DNA of 43,203 nt from positions 1 through 43,203 of the forward strand of contig JAHNUO010000083.1 in the NCBI GenBank assembly GCA_019787685.1. Direction: 5' to 3'. The stretch is from Chiua virens (taxonomy: Eukaryota > Basidiomycota > Agaricomycetes > Boletales > Boletaceae). The translations under genes were made by a program, and so were the position numbers. Of the stretch, positions 23,896 through 35,198 are shown one piece after another. The stretch's first letter is position 1. Each line of letters starts with the position of its first letter. The notes beneath the pieces are model-generated. The model worked only from the letters and a program-made list of their open reading frames with translations, had not been told where the DNA came from and did no database searches.

Positions 23896-25627
23896 ATGTC
23901 GAATTCAAGGCCGTTAACCCTCCGTATCCCGGCGCGGAAGAAACTGAAGCGTAAACGCTCCGTCGCTCTGAGCGACGATGGTTGCAATGATGGGAGGAAG
24001 ACCAGCGATAATGGTGAGTGGCAGCATGGTCTCACGGCACGGATGCTTACCTGGACGGCGTGCAGCTAGCGAGTCTCCAGAATCTTCCGAACCGCAACTG
24101 ACGGTGGAGAAGGAATTCTGTAACTTCTGCGGGGATCACATGGGCGACCAATTCAACCAGTGCGTGGACTGCGGCGGCTACATGTGCGAACAGAAGGTTC
24201 CAGACGGCCCGGGGTGCATTTGGGTGGGGACCCTCGACCGCAAGATTCCGTTTCGCTGCATCGTCTGCGAGCCACGCCATTGGAGGAAGATGGCGGACGC
24301 GCCAAAGGGAGACGACGGCTGCTTGCCTGTGAGTGGATCCCTCTTCAGGCGTCAGACGGCCCGAGTGATGTACCAACACACAGTACGGCTTCACCGGCTA
24401 TGGTGGCAGAAAGCGGTCGAAGTTGACGTGGCCCATGGTGCTCGCCACCTTCACACTGGCGGGTTTGCCGGACAAGTACATGCAGAAGTCACTATGGTGC
24501 GACTTCGAAGTGCAGTACATGTCCCAGAAACAGAACGTGAGTTCACAGTCGACCAGTCTCCACTCTGAGAAATAACACCCGACGGCCGGCGACAGCTTTT
24601 CCTTCTAAAAGGGAACTTGAGCGAGAACACGAACAAGAAAGATGCAGACGCACTACCGCGAGGGGCGGAGTTCATCGCGCGCTCCGTTCGATCTAATGTG
24701 CCGGCGAATACGTTCATCGTAATCGACACACACTCGGAGGAACGGACCGGGAGGCTGCAGTGGACGGACCGCGCAAGGAGGCCGATGAATAGTCCGGCGA
24801 GTGAGGTTGTGCACAAGTTCGTGGGGCAGCCGCTGCTGGAGCAGGCGAAGGGGGCGGCAGTGCAGGCCCGTCTCTGCATTCAGCCCGGATCGGCGAGGAG
24901 CTGGTACGATGGCTCGCCGTTTTCAAGGGGTGGATGGAGGGTGTTATTCCTCGCGACCTGTGCGCCAGTCATGCGCATCGGGGAGTCGTTTGCGGACGTG
25001 AGGGGCCTCGTGGAAAGGTATGTGATATGCTGCTGTTGGGACGTTGGAGATGTTAAGCAGCGGACTAGCGACGTGTTCGACTTCGTGCTAGGATTTGCCG
25101 GGTCGTCCACTATTCCGACCCAAGTCAAAAACGCGGTAGGCCGAGTGATCGAGCGATTAGGCGTGGACAAGACGATGGGTTTGTGGGACACCGTCATGTC
25201 CGTCGTCGGTCAGGATCTGCACCTGCTGGAGGTGAATAGCGTGGTGGCGATATTCAAAGAGCGAGGATCGACCGAGGTATTGTCGAGGAAGATCGCCCGG
25301 CACGCGCCTCCGATGCGACCGTGGGGGGTCGAGTTCCGGGCCTGTGGGACGCCGAATTGCGACCGGACGACGTTCGACTTCTACGTGCAGAACGACGGAT
25401 ACGATGTTCGAATGACTTGCAGAGCGTGCGGGTGGAAGTCCGCATGGGTGAAGGAGCGCCACTGGGGACACCACGTTTTCAGACTGGACAACACCCTCCC
25501 CACAGTGTTCTGGCACAGCTATCCGCCTTCTGACGCGCTGAAAACCCTCTTTGTCGAGACGAGCAAGGGAAACGCAAAAGATGGCGGCGGCACAGCGGAG
25601 GGAAAGGTTCGAAAGCATCAACAGTAG
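23896..25627 (+). CDS. Zn-finger / caspase-like family protein, copy 2 (dyad kept)
   Basis: Exons 23896-24013, 24066-24328, 24384-24536, 24596-25017, 25069-25627 join in frame (504 residues). Same architecture as the 19191 gene and nearly identical to it from exon 2 to most of exon 5. The candidate dyad is complete: His near 224 (IDTHSE) and Cys near 300 (LFLATCAPVMR). The last intron (51 bp) is a multiple of three without a stop, so retained and spliced forms would both be open. Exon 1 (SNSRPLTLRIP, KKLKRKR) is basic. The finger, THS and Cys motifs are shared with the 29569, 31954 and 40483 genes. No known family could be named. The His/Cys placement after hydrophobic strands suggests, but does not prove, a caspase-like (CHAT/metacaspase clan) peptidase. 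The best-preserved member of the duplicated pair. Confidence 0.8.
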
Positions 25628-26080
25628 ACAGACGTAATACCATGTCCCCTGTAACACATAGAATACCATAACCTATTTCACAATCTTCGACCCGGTGCAG
25701 GATTCGTAGTTCGCTATTCCGACGCTCCCCTCGCTTGATCGTATTATATTCCCCTGGAGACCATGCATTCGTAAGCTGGCCCTACTCCATGCACGCTTCA
25801 CCCTGCCTTCCTGACACGACTCCTATTACATATGCCAGCGTGGCGTATGCTGCCTCTGCTCGTTCGTCCACATGGTCTGCAGATTTACCTCGCAGTCTCG
25901 GCGCGGTGCATAGTCAAACTCACTACTACGTTCGCGATGTCATCCGTCGTGCCGTTGTCCTCCCATAGTTTTTTTGCTCTTACAATTGAATTATATTTTA
26001 TTTTATTTTATTTTACGTGTCACACGCCTGCGGTATATCATGATGAGTCGTCGTCACATCACGTGACGTGATTAAGCAAT
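25628..26080. other. Non-coding interval downstream of copy 2
   Basis: No gene seen. Contains an ATTTT-rich tract near 25995-26010. Confidence 0.4.
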
Positions 26081-26982
26081 GTATTTGTATGTATTTGTCA
26101 CAAGGTTGAAATAGCTCGCGTGTCGCGCGTTCTTCACTTCCTCTGTGCCACACACCTCATCGCCAGATGGGCCAGTACGCTGGATCCGAGTCATCGGAAC
26201 GTGTGGCACGACGCGTCATGGCGCGTAACCAGCTGTTAAGCTGGCGACTGCATCCACGTTAGTGGGTGTCGCGCGACGCTTGCCTACCTCTCACTTCCTC
26301 TGTGCCACACACCTCATCGCCAGATGGGCCAGTACGCTGGATCCGAGTCATCGGAACGTGTGGCACGACGCGTCATGGCGCGTAACCAGCTGTTAAGCTG
26401 GCGACTGCATCCACGTTAGTGGGTGTCGCGCGACGCTTGCCTACCTCCCCTCCAGTGTGACGCTGGAGGGTCGCCCCGCGGGGTGGGGTATAGGGCACAA
26501 TCGCTGTGCGCGGCGGGCTGGTAAGCCCGTCGTTGCGCCCAGGCTACTGGACGTCGCACTGCGAGGACCATCCGATCGACGCTGGCTAAACCCAGCGGTC
26601 GCGACCAGATTTTCACGAGTCTGAGCCACGGATGTTGGCACTCGTCCCATCGTCAGATGGGCCGCCGGATCCGAGCCATCGGAACGAGTGCCATCGGGAA
26701 GTGCGTGGCCGGCCGTTAAGCCGGCCATGATGCTGTAGGTCAAGGTGGCCCTGTCGGGGGGAAAGGGACCAGCCTACCTGCTAGGGGTCGTTATCGCGGA
26801 AGGGCCCACCATGGCCCGCCGGGACAGCGGCCTGAGCAAGCGCCAGTGCCACAGAAAGGGCACTGTAGCGCGCCACAAACCCAGCCGCAATCCTGAGAAC
26901 GGGAGCGAGACAAACAGCGAACACGTATCCAACATCGGGGCAACTTCTCATCCCTGCTGCACCCGAGCAGGCCGATCCTCAA
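26081..26982. repeat. Multi-hairpin repeat, copy B (inverted partner of copy A)
   Basis: Reverse complement of 17488-18523 without the MITE. It shows the same chain of hairpins and an additional stem 26707-26726 (GGCCGGC/GCCGGCC) whose loop TTAA is the empty MITE site. Part of it is duplicated in tandem (26134-26290 and 26291-26447). Confidence 0.85.
26134..26447. repeat. 157 bp tandem duplication within copy B
   Basis: Two successive units starting TCACTTCCTCTGTGCCACAC (26134 and 26291) are almost identical through to GACGCTTGCCTACCTC. Copy A has this block once, so the duplication is specific to copy B. Confidence 0.9.
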
Positions 26983-27484
26983 GTATTCAATCCCCTTGGT
27001 CTCTGGAGCCTAAGTTATGGGCATGAGTCCGGATGTATTTTATTATTATTATTTCTTTGTGAAATTTGAAGGGTTTGGTCCACACCACATGTTGGGTCCC
27101 CATGATGTGCAGCCCACGTCACATTTCATTGGGAGCAACAGGAAAGTTTTTGCGGGTGGACGGATGATCGCGCCCCACGGTGAAGAACCAAAGTTAGATT
27201 AAGGAAGATATTTTTTGCAGTACACAGGCGGAGGTTTGGCTGACGGATACTAAGTTGCGTCGTCCGCCTAGTAGATTAACGCAGACGTCATAACTCGCCA
27301 ATCCAATGGTGTCAATGTCATCCCGATTTGTCGCACAATGGCCCACTAAAATTCATTGTCCGGTCCCATTCAGTGCCCAAAACGAGCGGTCTCGTAAACC
27401 ATGGCAAACAATCGACGGCGTATTTAACGGCCTTCTGCACCCTCGTGCTCCCCGCACGCAAACATCGACCTTCCACACCCGACG
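26983..27484. other. Non-coding interval before the 27485 gene
   Basis: Holds an ATT-rich run (27035-27052) and presumably the promoter of the downstream gene. Nothing else recognisable. Confidence 0.4.
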
Positions 27485-29086
27485 ATGTCCGATTCTCACC
27501 AAAGGCGCGCGACACCGATTCGAGCTTTTGTTATCCCGTCCGATGGGCGCACAATTGGACCACAGGAGTGGGCATCGAGGGAGCTCCATGCCGTTTGGTA
27601 CGGATTACCAGAGGAGGGCGAGTATCCCCATCCAGCGGGAGGAACGTACAGGAGATGCAAGGTGGAGGTGTTCGATGGGAATCAGGAGTCTTTAGGTTAC
27701 CTGCCCCTCCCCGCCCGCTATGCGAGCCACTGGGTTCAACTGTGTTACTCGGTCGTTTATTGGATGACGCAGTGGAAGGCCTGGGGGAGAGAACTTGGGG
27801 AACCAGCGCGCGTTCCTCGACAGCCTGCTGGCTTCGTGACGGCTTGCATGAACAACACCGGTGCCCGGTTCCTGAAATACCTCACCGCTCGTCGGCTCAT
27901 TATCGACGAACTCCTCGAGCATGAGATGTCGAAGGATGGCTCTGATGAGCTGCTCGTTTTCGACGAATTTATCATTCGCGACCGCTTCGACTGGCTCTGG
28001 ACTGAATACAAAGACGTCCCGGACAGGGACCTGAAATACCTTGGGTTGAGCCCAGCTCACGCCGGAAATGAGAGGACCTTCAGTGAGTGGCCTCTTCCCT
28101 AATCGGCCTTCCGTCAGCCAAACGCGACTCTGGCAGGTCACAGGAACCCGAAGCTCCTCGTCCACGAAGAAATGCTAGTTCCACCGATGCTGCCCATGAA
28201 CACCTGGATTTGGGGCAAGATCAACCACTTTGACCCCCAAGCTTCATTTGATCAGACGTTCAGAGATTCCCTTCGATTTTACCGCAGCAAACAGCTCAGA
28301 AGCTGGGCAGAAGACATGCCGTATGCTCCCGATGCCCGTGGACTTCCGGACAGGTGGCACGAAAGCCATGAGCCCAGAATCCGGTTTCTGACTGAAGAGG
28401 AGGACGCACGTTTTGGGCACCCTCGGTGAATATATACCCCCGTATTGCGTGAGTTCGCTGACCCCTACTTGCAGCGCGTCTCCCGCTGTGTACGTCCGAA
28501 AAAAACAGCCTCGGTCGCTTGATCTGACTGTTTCTTGCAGCGCGAGCGAGCAAGTGCATCCTGCGGGCCCTGCACGGGCCAACCAGTATGACGGACCTTC
28601 GTAAGTTCAACCAGTACGCCGAACATTCTTCTCACTCCCTCCAACTGTTGCTTGCAGCACAAGCAACCAAGTGCGCCCACCGGCTCCCGCACAGGGCGCT
28701 CAGCCCGCTGGGTCTTCGTGAGTCCAACCCGCTCACAGAGAGGTCTTACTGAAAATCCGAGCAGGGGGTCTTTGGGGACATACCAGGGCGTCGTCGACAA
28801 CGCGCGCACTCGCGCCATCGTGACCGCTTCCCTCCGGCGCGTCGGGGGAATAAACCTTGCCGAGGCACACACGCAGCTGGCAGCCACGTTGGGGAATCTG
28901 TACAACGCAGAGCGGTGGGGAACGCTCTTGGACGGCGTACGTTCTGGACCGGGTGAAGAACCCCGCTTCACCATCGATGAAGCGTTCGAGCTTTACAGCG
29001 CAGACTCCGCAGGGAGAGTCGAAGTGGATGGCCGTGCGAGGAACTTGCGGGAGTATCGTAGCATGAACAAAGCTTTGATCAGTTAG
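27485..29086 (+). CDS. Hypothetical protein, six exons, unknown function
   Basis: Exons 27485-28082, 28137-28425, 28475-28489, 28541-28600, 28658-28717, 28765-29086 join in frame (447 residues); all introns are 47-57 bp with good GT and AG ends. No family recognised. The N-terminal 300 residues look globular and are rich in Trp/Tyr (VQLCYSVVYWMTQWKAWG, RFDWLWTEYKD). A Pro/Ala-rich linker follows, encoded by a 15 bp mini-exon and two 60 bp exons that are duplicates of each other (A/T-S-x-QV-P-x-PA pattern). The C-terminal 105 residues form a second small domain (NARTRAIVTASLRRVGGINL, FTIDEAFELYSAD). No signal peptide or membrane segment. Perfect phase compatibility over six exons supports a functional gene. 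Confidence 0.7.
28541..28717 (+). repeat. Duplicated 60 bp linker exons
   Basis: Exons 28541-28600 and 28658-28717 have equal length, the same phase and parallel sequence, including similar flanking intron ends (CTTGCAG before, GT(A/G)AGTYCAACC after). Duplication of an exon-intron unit lengthened the Pro/Ala linker by 20 residues. Confidence 0.8.
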
Positions 29087-29568
29087 ATCCCGCTTCCCGG
29101 ACTTATTCGTCAGTTATCCCGTAGTTTTGTAGGTAAATATTCGCCTTGTCGGAGACAATAATTCGGCATGTTCGGGGCAGTGAACTCAGACCGACTCGAC
29201 CTACGAGGTGTCCGGGCAGAACGCCTATTTGTTATGCATTCGCCACGTACACACGCCAGTTTGGATCTATGGTGACGGGGAACATGAAGGGAGAGGGGGA
29301 GTCGTGGACAAGGAACGCGGGCTTCCGGCGGCCATGCTAACCTTGTACCTAAGAAACCTTTTTAGAGCCAAGGTCTGTAAGCCCGGCGTAAAAAGCATCC
29401 ACAGGCAGTCTTCAATAGACGTCAGTCCCTACGCAGCCCATTGTTCGCCGGATACGGGGGGAATGCAATAGCCGAACACGTGTTGCGGCTTCAAAAAGCC
29501 GACAAAGGACCGTCGGCTCTCTACACGACGCCCCCTTGGAAACAACCCTCCCCCTGCAGCCGCACAGT
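29087..29568. other. Non-coding interval before family copy 3
   Basis: Short open frames only. Likely contains the promoter of the 29569 gene. Confidence 0.4.
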
Positions 29569-31297
29569 ATGCAAAAAGACAAGGAAAAGGAGAAAATCAT
29601 GCTTCGACTCCCGGTTTTCCGTTGTCCTTACGACGGAAACGGTAGTGCGAACGCACAGGCGAGTGGCGACGGTGACACGAGTGGCGACATGGAAATTGAT
29701 GGCAAGTATCCTGCTTGAAGGTATTGATCAGTGCGGCTGCTGAGGTGTCCTTTACAGACGCAGGCCCTCACGTCTCAGGTGCTGAGCGGCTGCTCGCGGT
29801 GTCCAAGGAATATTGCTGTTTTTGCGGTGATCTCATGGGAGAAAAGCGACGCGTTTGTATTGATTGCGGTGCGCACTGCTGCGAGCAATCCAGGCCGCAT
29901 GGTGTGGGCTGCATTCAGTTCAGGACGGAGCAAACGGATGTTATAGCCCCCTTTCGTTGCCTTCTGTGCGACACGAAGCATTGGCGTGGGCAACAGAATC
30001 GTCCGAAAGCTGGTCCACCTGTGAGTATTTTCCTTGTCGTGCCATTCCGGGCCACCACGGTTGAATGACTGGATGGCACAGTACCGTTTTCTCGGATACG
30101 GCGGGAGGAAGCGCGCGAAGTTGACGTGGCCTCTCGTCCTCGTTAACGTAGCTCTCTCGGCCAGCTTTGAGAGATTTATGGCGGACTCTTTGAGGTTAGA
30201 TCTTCAGCACCAATACCTAGCATCACCGAACAATGTGAGTGCCATACCAACAGGGTTGCCGCACCAGGGACTAACGGCGGGGCTGGGGGGTCATGTAGTT
30301 GCACATCGTTGACATAGCACTGAAACGCAACGGGAAGAGCGCCGCCATCAACAAAATACGGTCAGCGCGGGAGTTCATTGTTCGATCGATGGAGTGCATG
30401 GTCCCCGCGAACACATTCTTGGTGTTCGACACCCATTCCGATGCGCTGACGGGCGGGTTACAATGGGCGGGTGGGTTGACGGCGGTGGAGACGAGCCCGG
30501 TCAGTGACATCCTAGCTGGATTTTGCGGCAAACCTTTCCTGAGCGCAATGAAACGGGCCGCGGAGGCCGCCCGGGGCTTCCAACCTCCCGTTAACCCGGG
30601 CTGGTATAAAGACTCACCCTTTTACCGTGGCGGGTGGAGGGGACTTTTGTTGGCGACCTGTGCACCCGCGGTGCGACTCGAGGAAGGGTTCGACGATCTC
30701 AAAGGATTAGTCAAGCGGTGAGTGCTCCTCCATGCAACATTCTGTATGACGGCGACGACTGAGTCGCGAGTTCACTCGCAGGGATGAATTCGACTTCATA
30801 TTGTCATTCGGAGGGTCAGCGACGATATCTAACTACGCCAAAGGAGCGATTTCACAAACGATCGAGGGAATTGGGGTAGACAACACTGGAGACGTCTGGG
30901 GAACCATCTCACGCGCGGTAGGAATGGACCTCAGACTGTTGCAGATGAACACCGTGGTTCTCATTTACAGGGAGCGGGGCGGGGAGGTGAAGTCTCGGGA
31001 AATCGGTTTGCACCATCCTCCACTCCGAGCCTGGGGGATGGAATTCAACGCGTGCGGGCGAGACGGATGCAGGCCGACCGCGTATGACTTCGACCTGAGG
31101 GACAACGATGGCAGGGTCCGTGTCACCTGCAGCTCTGTCATTGGCAATCGGCTCCGTTGAGAACTGCTGATCTCAAAGGGCTGGTCCACAGGCTGAGCAG
31201 CACCATGCCCGACGTCTTTTGGCATGAGTATCCGGCGTCCATGGAACTCCTGGACTCATTCGTGCGCGTGACGAAAATGAAGGCAGAGAAGAGGTAG
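29569..31297 (+). pseudogene. Zn-finger / caspase-like family, copy 3 (one frameshift near the end)
   Basis: Exons 29569-29701, 29758-30020, 30082-30234, 30299-30717 and 30782-31297. Exon sizes 263 and 153 are the same as in the duplicated pair, which confirms homology. The first intron starts GCAAGT (GC-AG type). Finger: CCFCG, CIDCGAHCCE, CLLC. The candidate dyad is kept: FDTHSD in exon 4 and LLLATCAPAVR. In exon 5 the frame breaks near 31134-31136: the reading VTCSS stops after GNRLR, whereas a one-base shift continues into CHWQSAP, DVFWHEYPAS and a TAG at 31295-31297, exactly as in the relatives. A missing base is therefore the simplest explanation. If translated as read, the protein loses its last 54 residues, including the final Cys pair. 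The 5' start could also be the ATG at 29536. Confidence 0.75.
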
Positions 31298-31953
31298 AAC
31301 AAATCACGCGCTAGGATCACGCTCCCACTTGTTTCGCTCCCGATCAGGTCACATTCTCGTCTTTGCCTTTATCTTTGTCCGCTCCTCTTTCCTTTCAGTC
31401 ATCACCGACATATTTCTTCTTTCAGCTTCGCTACGTCATAGTTCACATTCCCTTTCACCCAGTATTGGTCCTGAGTCGCCCCTCCTTAGCACATATATTT
31501 CTCTGTATGCTCTCTGTCGGCATCGAATGCTAGTCCTGCTTTTCCCCTCTCATCCGTGATCGGAACGAAAGAACAGAACGAACAACGTCGACCGATTCCT
31601 TTGCTCTTTCCTGATCCTCATCTTTCACACCCTCTATTTTAGGCTGATCGCTTCGGAACTCCCGCGTGTCTTTCGCCCTCAACAACTAACTTACCCCTAC
31701 ACTAGACAACAGCGCGGGTTGCCGCATAACGTCGGCGTGCACTGCAGTCTGGAACGAACGCTCGATCCATTGTGAAGATGGTACCTGACAACCTAGCCAC
31801 AACACCCACCATTGTACTGGTATTCTATTGTTTACTAGAAGTCGAGATGTACTATTGTTTACCGCATTCAGAAGGGTGACCAACTGACACGTGACTGCCC
31901 ACCGCGATTATATATTCCAATGTGCGTCCCCTCAAACCGTCACTAAGTACAGC
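31298..31953. other. Non-coding interval between copies 3 and 4
   Basis: T/C-rich at 31320-31560, otherwise featureless. No gene seen. Confidence 0.4.
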
Positions 31954-33680
31954 ATGCCCCCGAAGAAAGGATCCACAGTCCGTGGCAGACAGATTTGCCT
32001 CGCTGCCGTACGCTCAGGGTTGAGCAAAGCAGTGTCCTCAGGGACCATCCGAAACCCTGCTGACGACGTCCAGGCTAGGATGTGGACGAATGCGAACTCG
32101 AAGGTACGTGTCCTGACCGATGAGCTGGCTTCGACGAGTAAACCAGGACCGCCAGAAAATAAGCCAGGGATCGCGACGACAGACCCGCTGGAGCCAGAGT
32201 CTGGGTACTGCAACTATTGTGGTTGCAGGGCCGAGACCTTGCGTAGATGCAGTGGCTGCAGAGCCATCGTCTGTGAACAATCAGCAAGAGACGCGCCGGG
32301 ATGCATCCACTTCATGTCAGGCGCGGTGGCGGATTTCCTTTGTCCCTACTGCGCCCCGAATGACCCTACGGAAAGAGGTGAAGGATTTCGTTCCAGGTAC
32401 TATGATTTCCTTTGACGCTTACGTTTGACAGTACGGATTTTGGGGCTACGGCGGTCGTAAACACGCGACGATGACCTGGCCCTCGTCTTCGTCGACATCA
32501 AGCCACTCGGGTGTGGGGTGGACCCGCATTTGCGAAAATCCGTGGAGCTGGACTTGGTGAGCGAGTACGCCGCCCAGCCAGGGAACGTACGTCATCAGAT
32601 CTGGTCTTGATGGCGACATCTGATGGAGTGAGTCGGTCCAATAGCTGGTTGTCGCTGACGTGGGGATGAAAGTCGGGGGCAGCGAGGCGGCGACCTCGGC
32701 CTTGCGCCCCGTGGTCAAATTTCTTCGCCAGTCAACGAGCTGCGGCTGGCCCGCCAACGTCCTCGTCGTTCTTCAGAGTCGGTCCAACCCCGTCACCGGC
32801 GTCATCCTGTACGGCGTTGAAAACGAAACGCCAGCTTTCACCACGTTTCCAGGTATTTTTGAGACCTTCCTCGGTCGGGAGATGAAGGTAGCCATGTCAG
32901 AGGCGAACCAGAACGCGATTTCCAAGACGTCGGACGCCGTAAAGGCAGTCGAGGACGGCTGGTTCCAGCTCCGGGCTTCCTCACGCGGAGGATGGCGTGG
33001 GGCAATTCTCCTCACCGGCGGACCTACCATCCGCGTTGCTGCCCGGAAAGACGAAGCGATCGCATTGGTAGAAGAGTGAGTGGCCTCCCGCCAGTTCGCG
33101 CCGCGACGTATGCTGATTCGATCGTTTGACATCCAAGCGGGCTGTTCGACTTCGTCGTCGCGTTCGCGTCGCACACCGTCGTTCCCTCCCATGCCCGAGC
33201 GTTGTTTCGAGCATGGTTCGTGCCGTGGCGATTGACAACGCCGCCGAGGCGAAGGATCCCACACCCCCGTCCATCTGGGCCGCCTTTATCAAGGCGGTCA
33301 AATCCTGCCCCGTGGTCCTCGAATCGTCCTCGCTCGTCCTCATCTTCAAGGAGCGCGGAGTTGCGGCCGACCAACGGGCTGAATCTAGGCAGGTCGCATT
33401 GCATAATCCCCCTTTCAATGCGTGGGGAGTGCAATTCAGGTCTTGCGGGAGGGGCTGCGACGTCGTCCCGTCCGACATCACCTTTCGTCGGGACAAAGGG
33501 GCTGTGCGCTGTCAATGCGCAGTCTGCGGCTGGAAATCTTGTCGCGTGAAGCAAGAGGACGTGGCCGACTTGGTGGCCAGCCTGTCCCCGGATCTTCCGT
33601 CAGTATTCTGGCATGCGTACCCGCCCTCCCCTCACCTCCTCGACGTGTTCGGACGATTCACCAAGGGGCACCGAGAATGA
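31954..33680 (+). pseudogene. Zn-finger / caspase-like family, copy 4 (degenerate, dyad lost)
   Basis: The first part (31954-32396) encodes a basic N-terminus and the finger (CNYCGCR, CSGCRAIVCE, CPYC). A YGFWGYGGRKHATMTWP segment starts at 32432 in one frame and continues as LVFVDIKPLG in another, with a one-base loss near 32480; its junction to the preceding exon is also out of phase. Exon 4 (32645-33075) is open. The last part (33138-33680) shifts by one base near 33210, then gives the conserved AWGVQF, CAVCGWKS and VFWHAYPPS. At the two key places it reads VVLQSRSNPVTG and ILLTGGPTIR, so both His and Cys are missing. It is either a pseudogene or a pseudo-enzyme with sequencing indels. Conserved order of all domains makes family membership certain. 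Confidence 0.75.
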
Positions 33681-35152
33681 GATGAGAATGAGAATGAGAA
33701 TGAGGGGTTTTATTGATACGTAAACGTCCACATACGCGTAGTTGTAGCCGCCCCTAGTAGCCGTCGAAATACGTCATCATTATAATTTCGCGAACACCTA
33801 CATGCGGGCACTGGCAGATCTGCTTTGCCTGGATTCACCCAGTTCGATATCGAGTCTAAGGCACGTCTGCGAAAAAGATTGTCTACATAGCTCAGAGCGG
33901 TCTGACGCTCTTATCGCCAGACAGCAAATACGATAAGTCAAGTGTACTGCTACATGGGATGTGTTCATCCAGTCCGACGCAGGGCCACGGTGCAATCTAC
34001 CTTTGTTGTGATATAGCTTCAGAGTCCGTGTGCGCATTTGATACTTATCTTCGGGGACGTGAGGTTGCGGTGAGGTGCAACGCGAAACTTGAATATGTTA
34101 CTTCAATAACTTGAAGATCGACGTTGACCGGACACAGTCAGTTAGCAGAATCGAGAAGTAAGAGGATCCTAGGCTCCGTTACCGTCAAAGGTGTAAATTT
34201 TGCCGATGAGCCCGACATAAGAGCCAACGACCAGCGATGACTCGCCACGTCGAGCGCCCGTCAGGCACAGCGACGAAACCACAGCATTGGATGGCAAGGA
34301 TGCGTCTAGGTCAACAGACGCAGCCATATCCAACCGTGTGCCCAGTATGTCGCTTGAGGGGGGGCGACACGGTCATGACACGGCCGGCACACTAGAGAAG
34401 CCGCCAGTCGATACTACGGCACACCGCGAGGCGACGCGAGCGCACGCACAGCGGTGAAAGGCCCATGCACTTCCCCGAAGTTCTGAACGAGGATGGTGGA
34501 CGAGTGCGCACGCCCACGAGCGGTACCCTCCAAAGCGAGCTGGAGGCGACGGGAGAGGCCAAAGGATGGCTGACGCGACTGAGCCAGAATGCGGGCCGCT
34601 AGCTGGATAGCAATGTCAGTTTAGATGGAACAAAGACAAGACCGGATCGAACGTACCAGCACCATCGCACCATCTGCCGACCGTTCCAAACGATCCCTGC
34701 ACCATCCAGACCCGGTGACCGCGTCGCCAAGGATGCATCAGAACGACCACTTGGTGCACCATCGCACTCGAGTTTAACGGTTGCATTCGCGGGCCACTTC
34801 GTTCTCGCCGACTGTCACCTCGTGGGCGAGTCGTCGACTCGTCGTGGAGTTTCTGGGCCTTCATCGCACCACAATCGGCCCGCACATTCCCTCGCTTGCG
34901 AGCCTTGTATTCATTGATACACATGGGCGGCCAGCGTTTCGACCCCAACCTCACCCTTAACCTCGCAGTTTACGTTGATCGCGAGTAAAACAAAAGCTGT
35001 CTAAGTAATCTAACAGGGTAGCTTACTGCCAGGCGCGTCTGTTCGAGTGAGTAACCACGCAGTCTGGTCTCGCTTAACGGTGACAATAACCCACTGTCAC
35101 AATAAAATAAATTACACCCGCCGTCACAACAACACCTACCACGTGTCCGCAG
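33681..35152. other. Long non-coding interval
   Basis: A GAGAAT microsatellite (33680-33703) lies right after copy 4. Beyond that there are only short unassignable frames; the G/C-rich part around 34340-34600 shows no domain. Confidence 0.4.
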
Positions 35153-35198
35153 CCTACTTCACTTCAACCACTGGTACCATGCAGCGACTACGGTAGAA

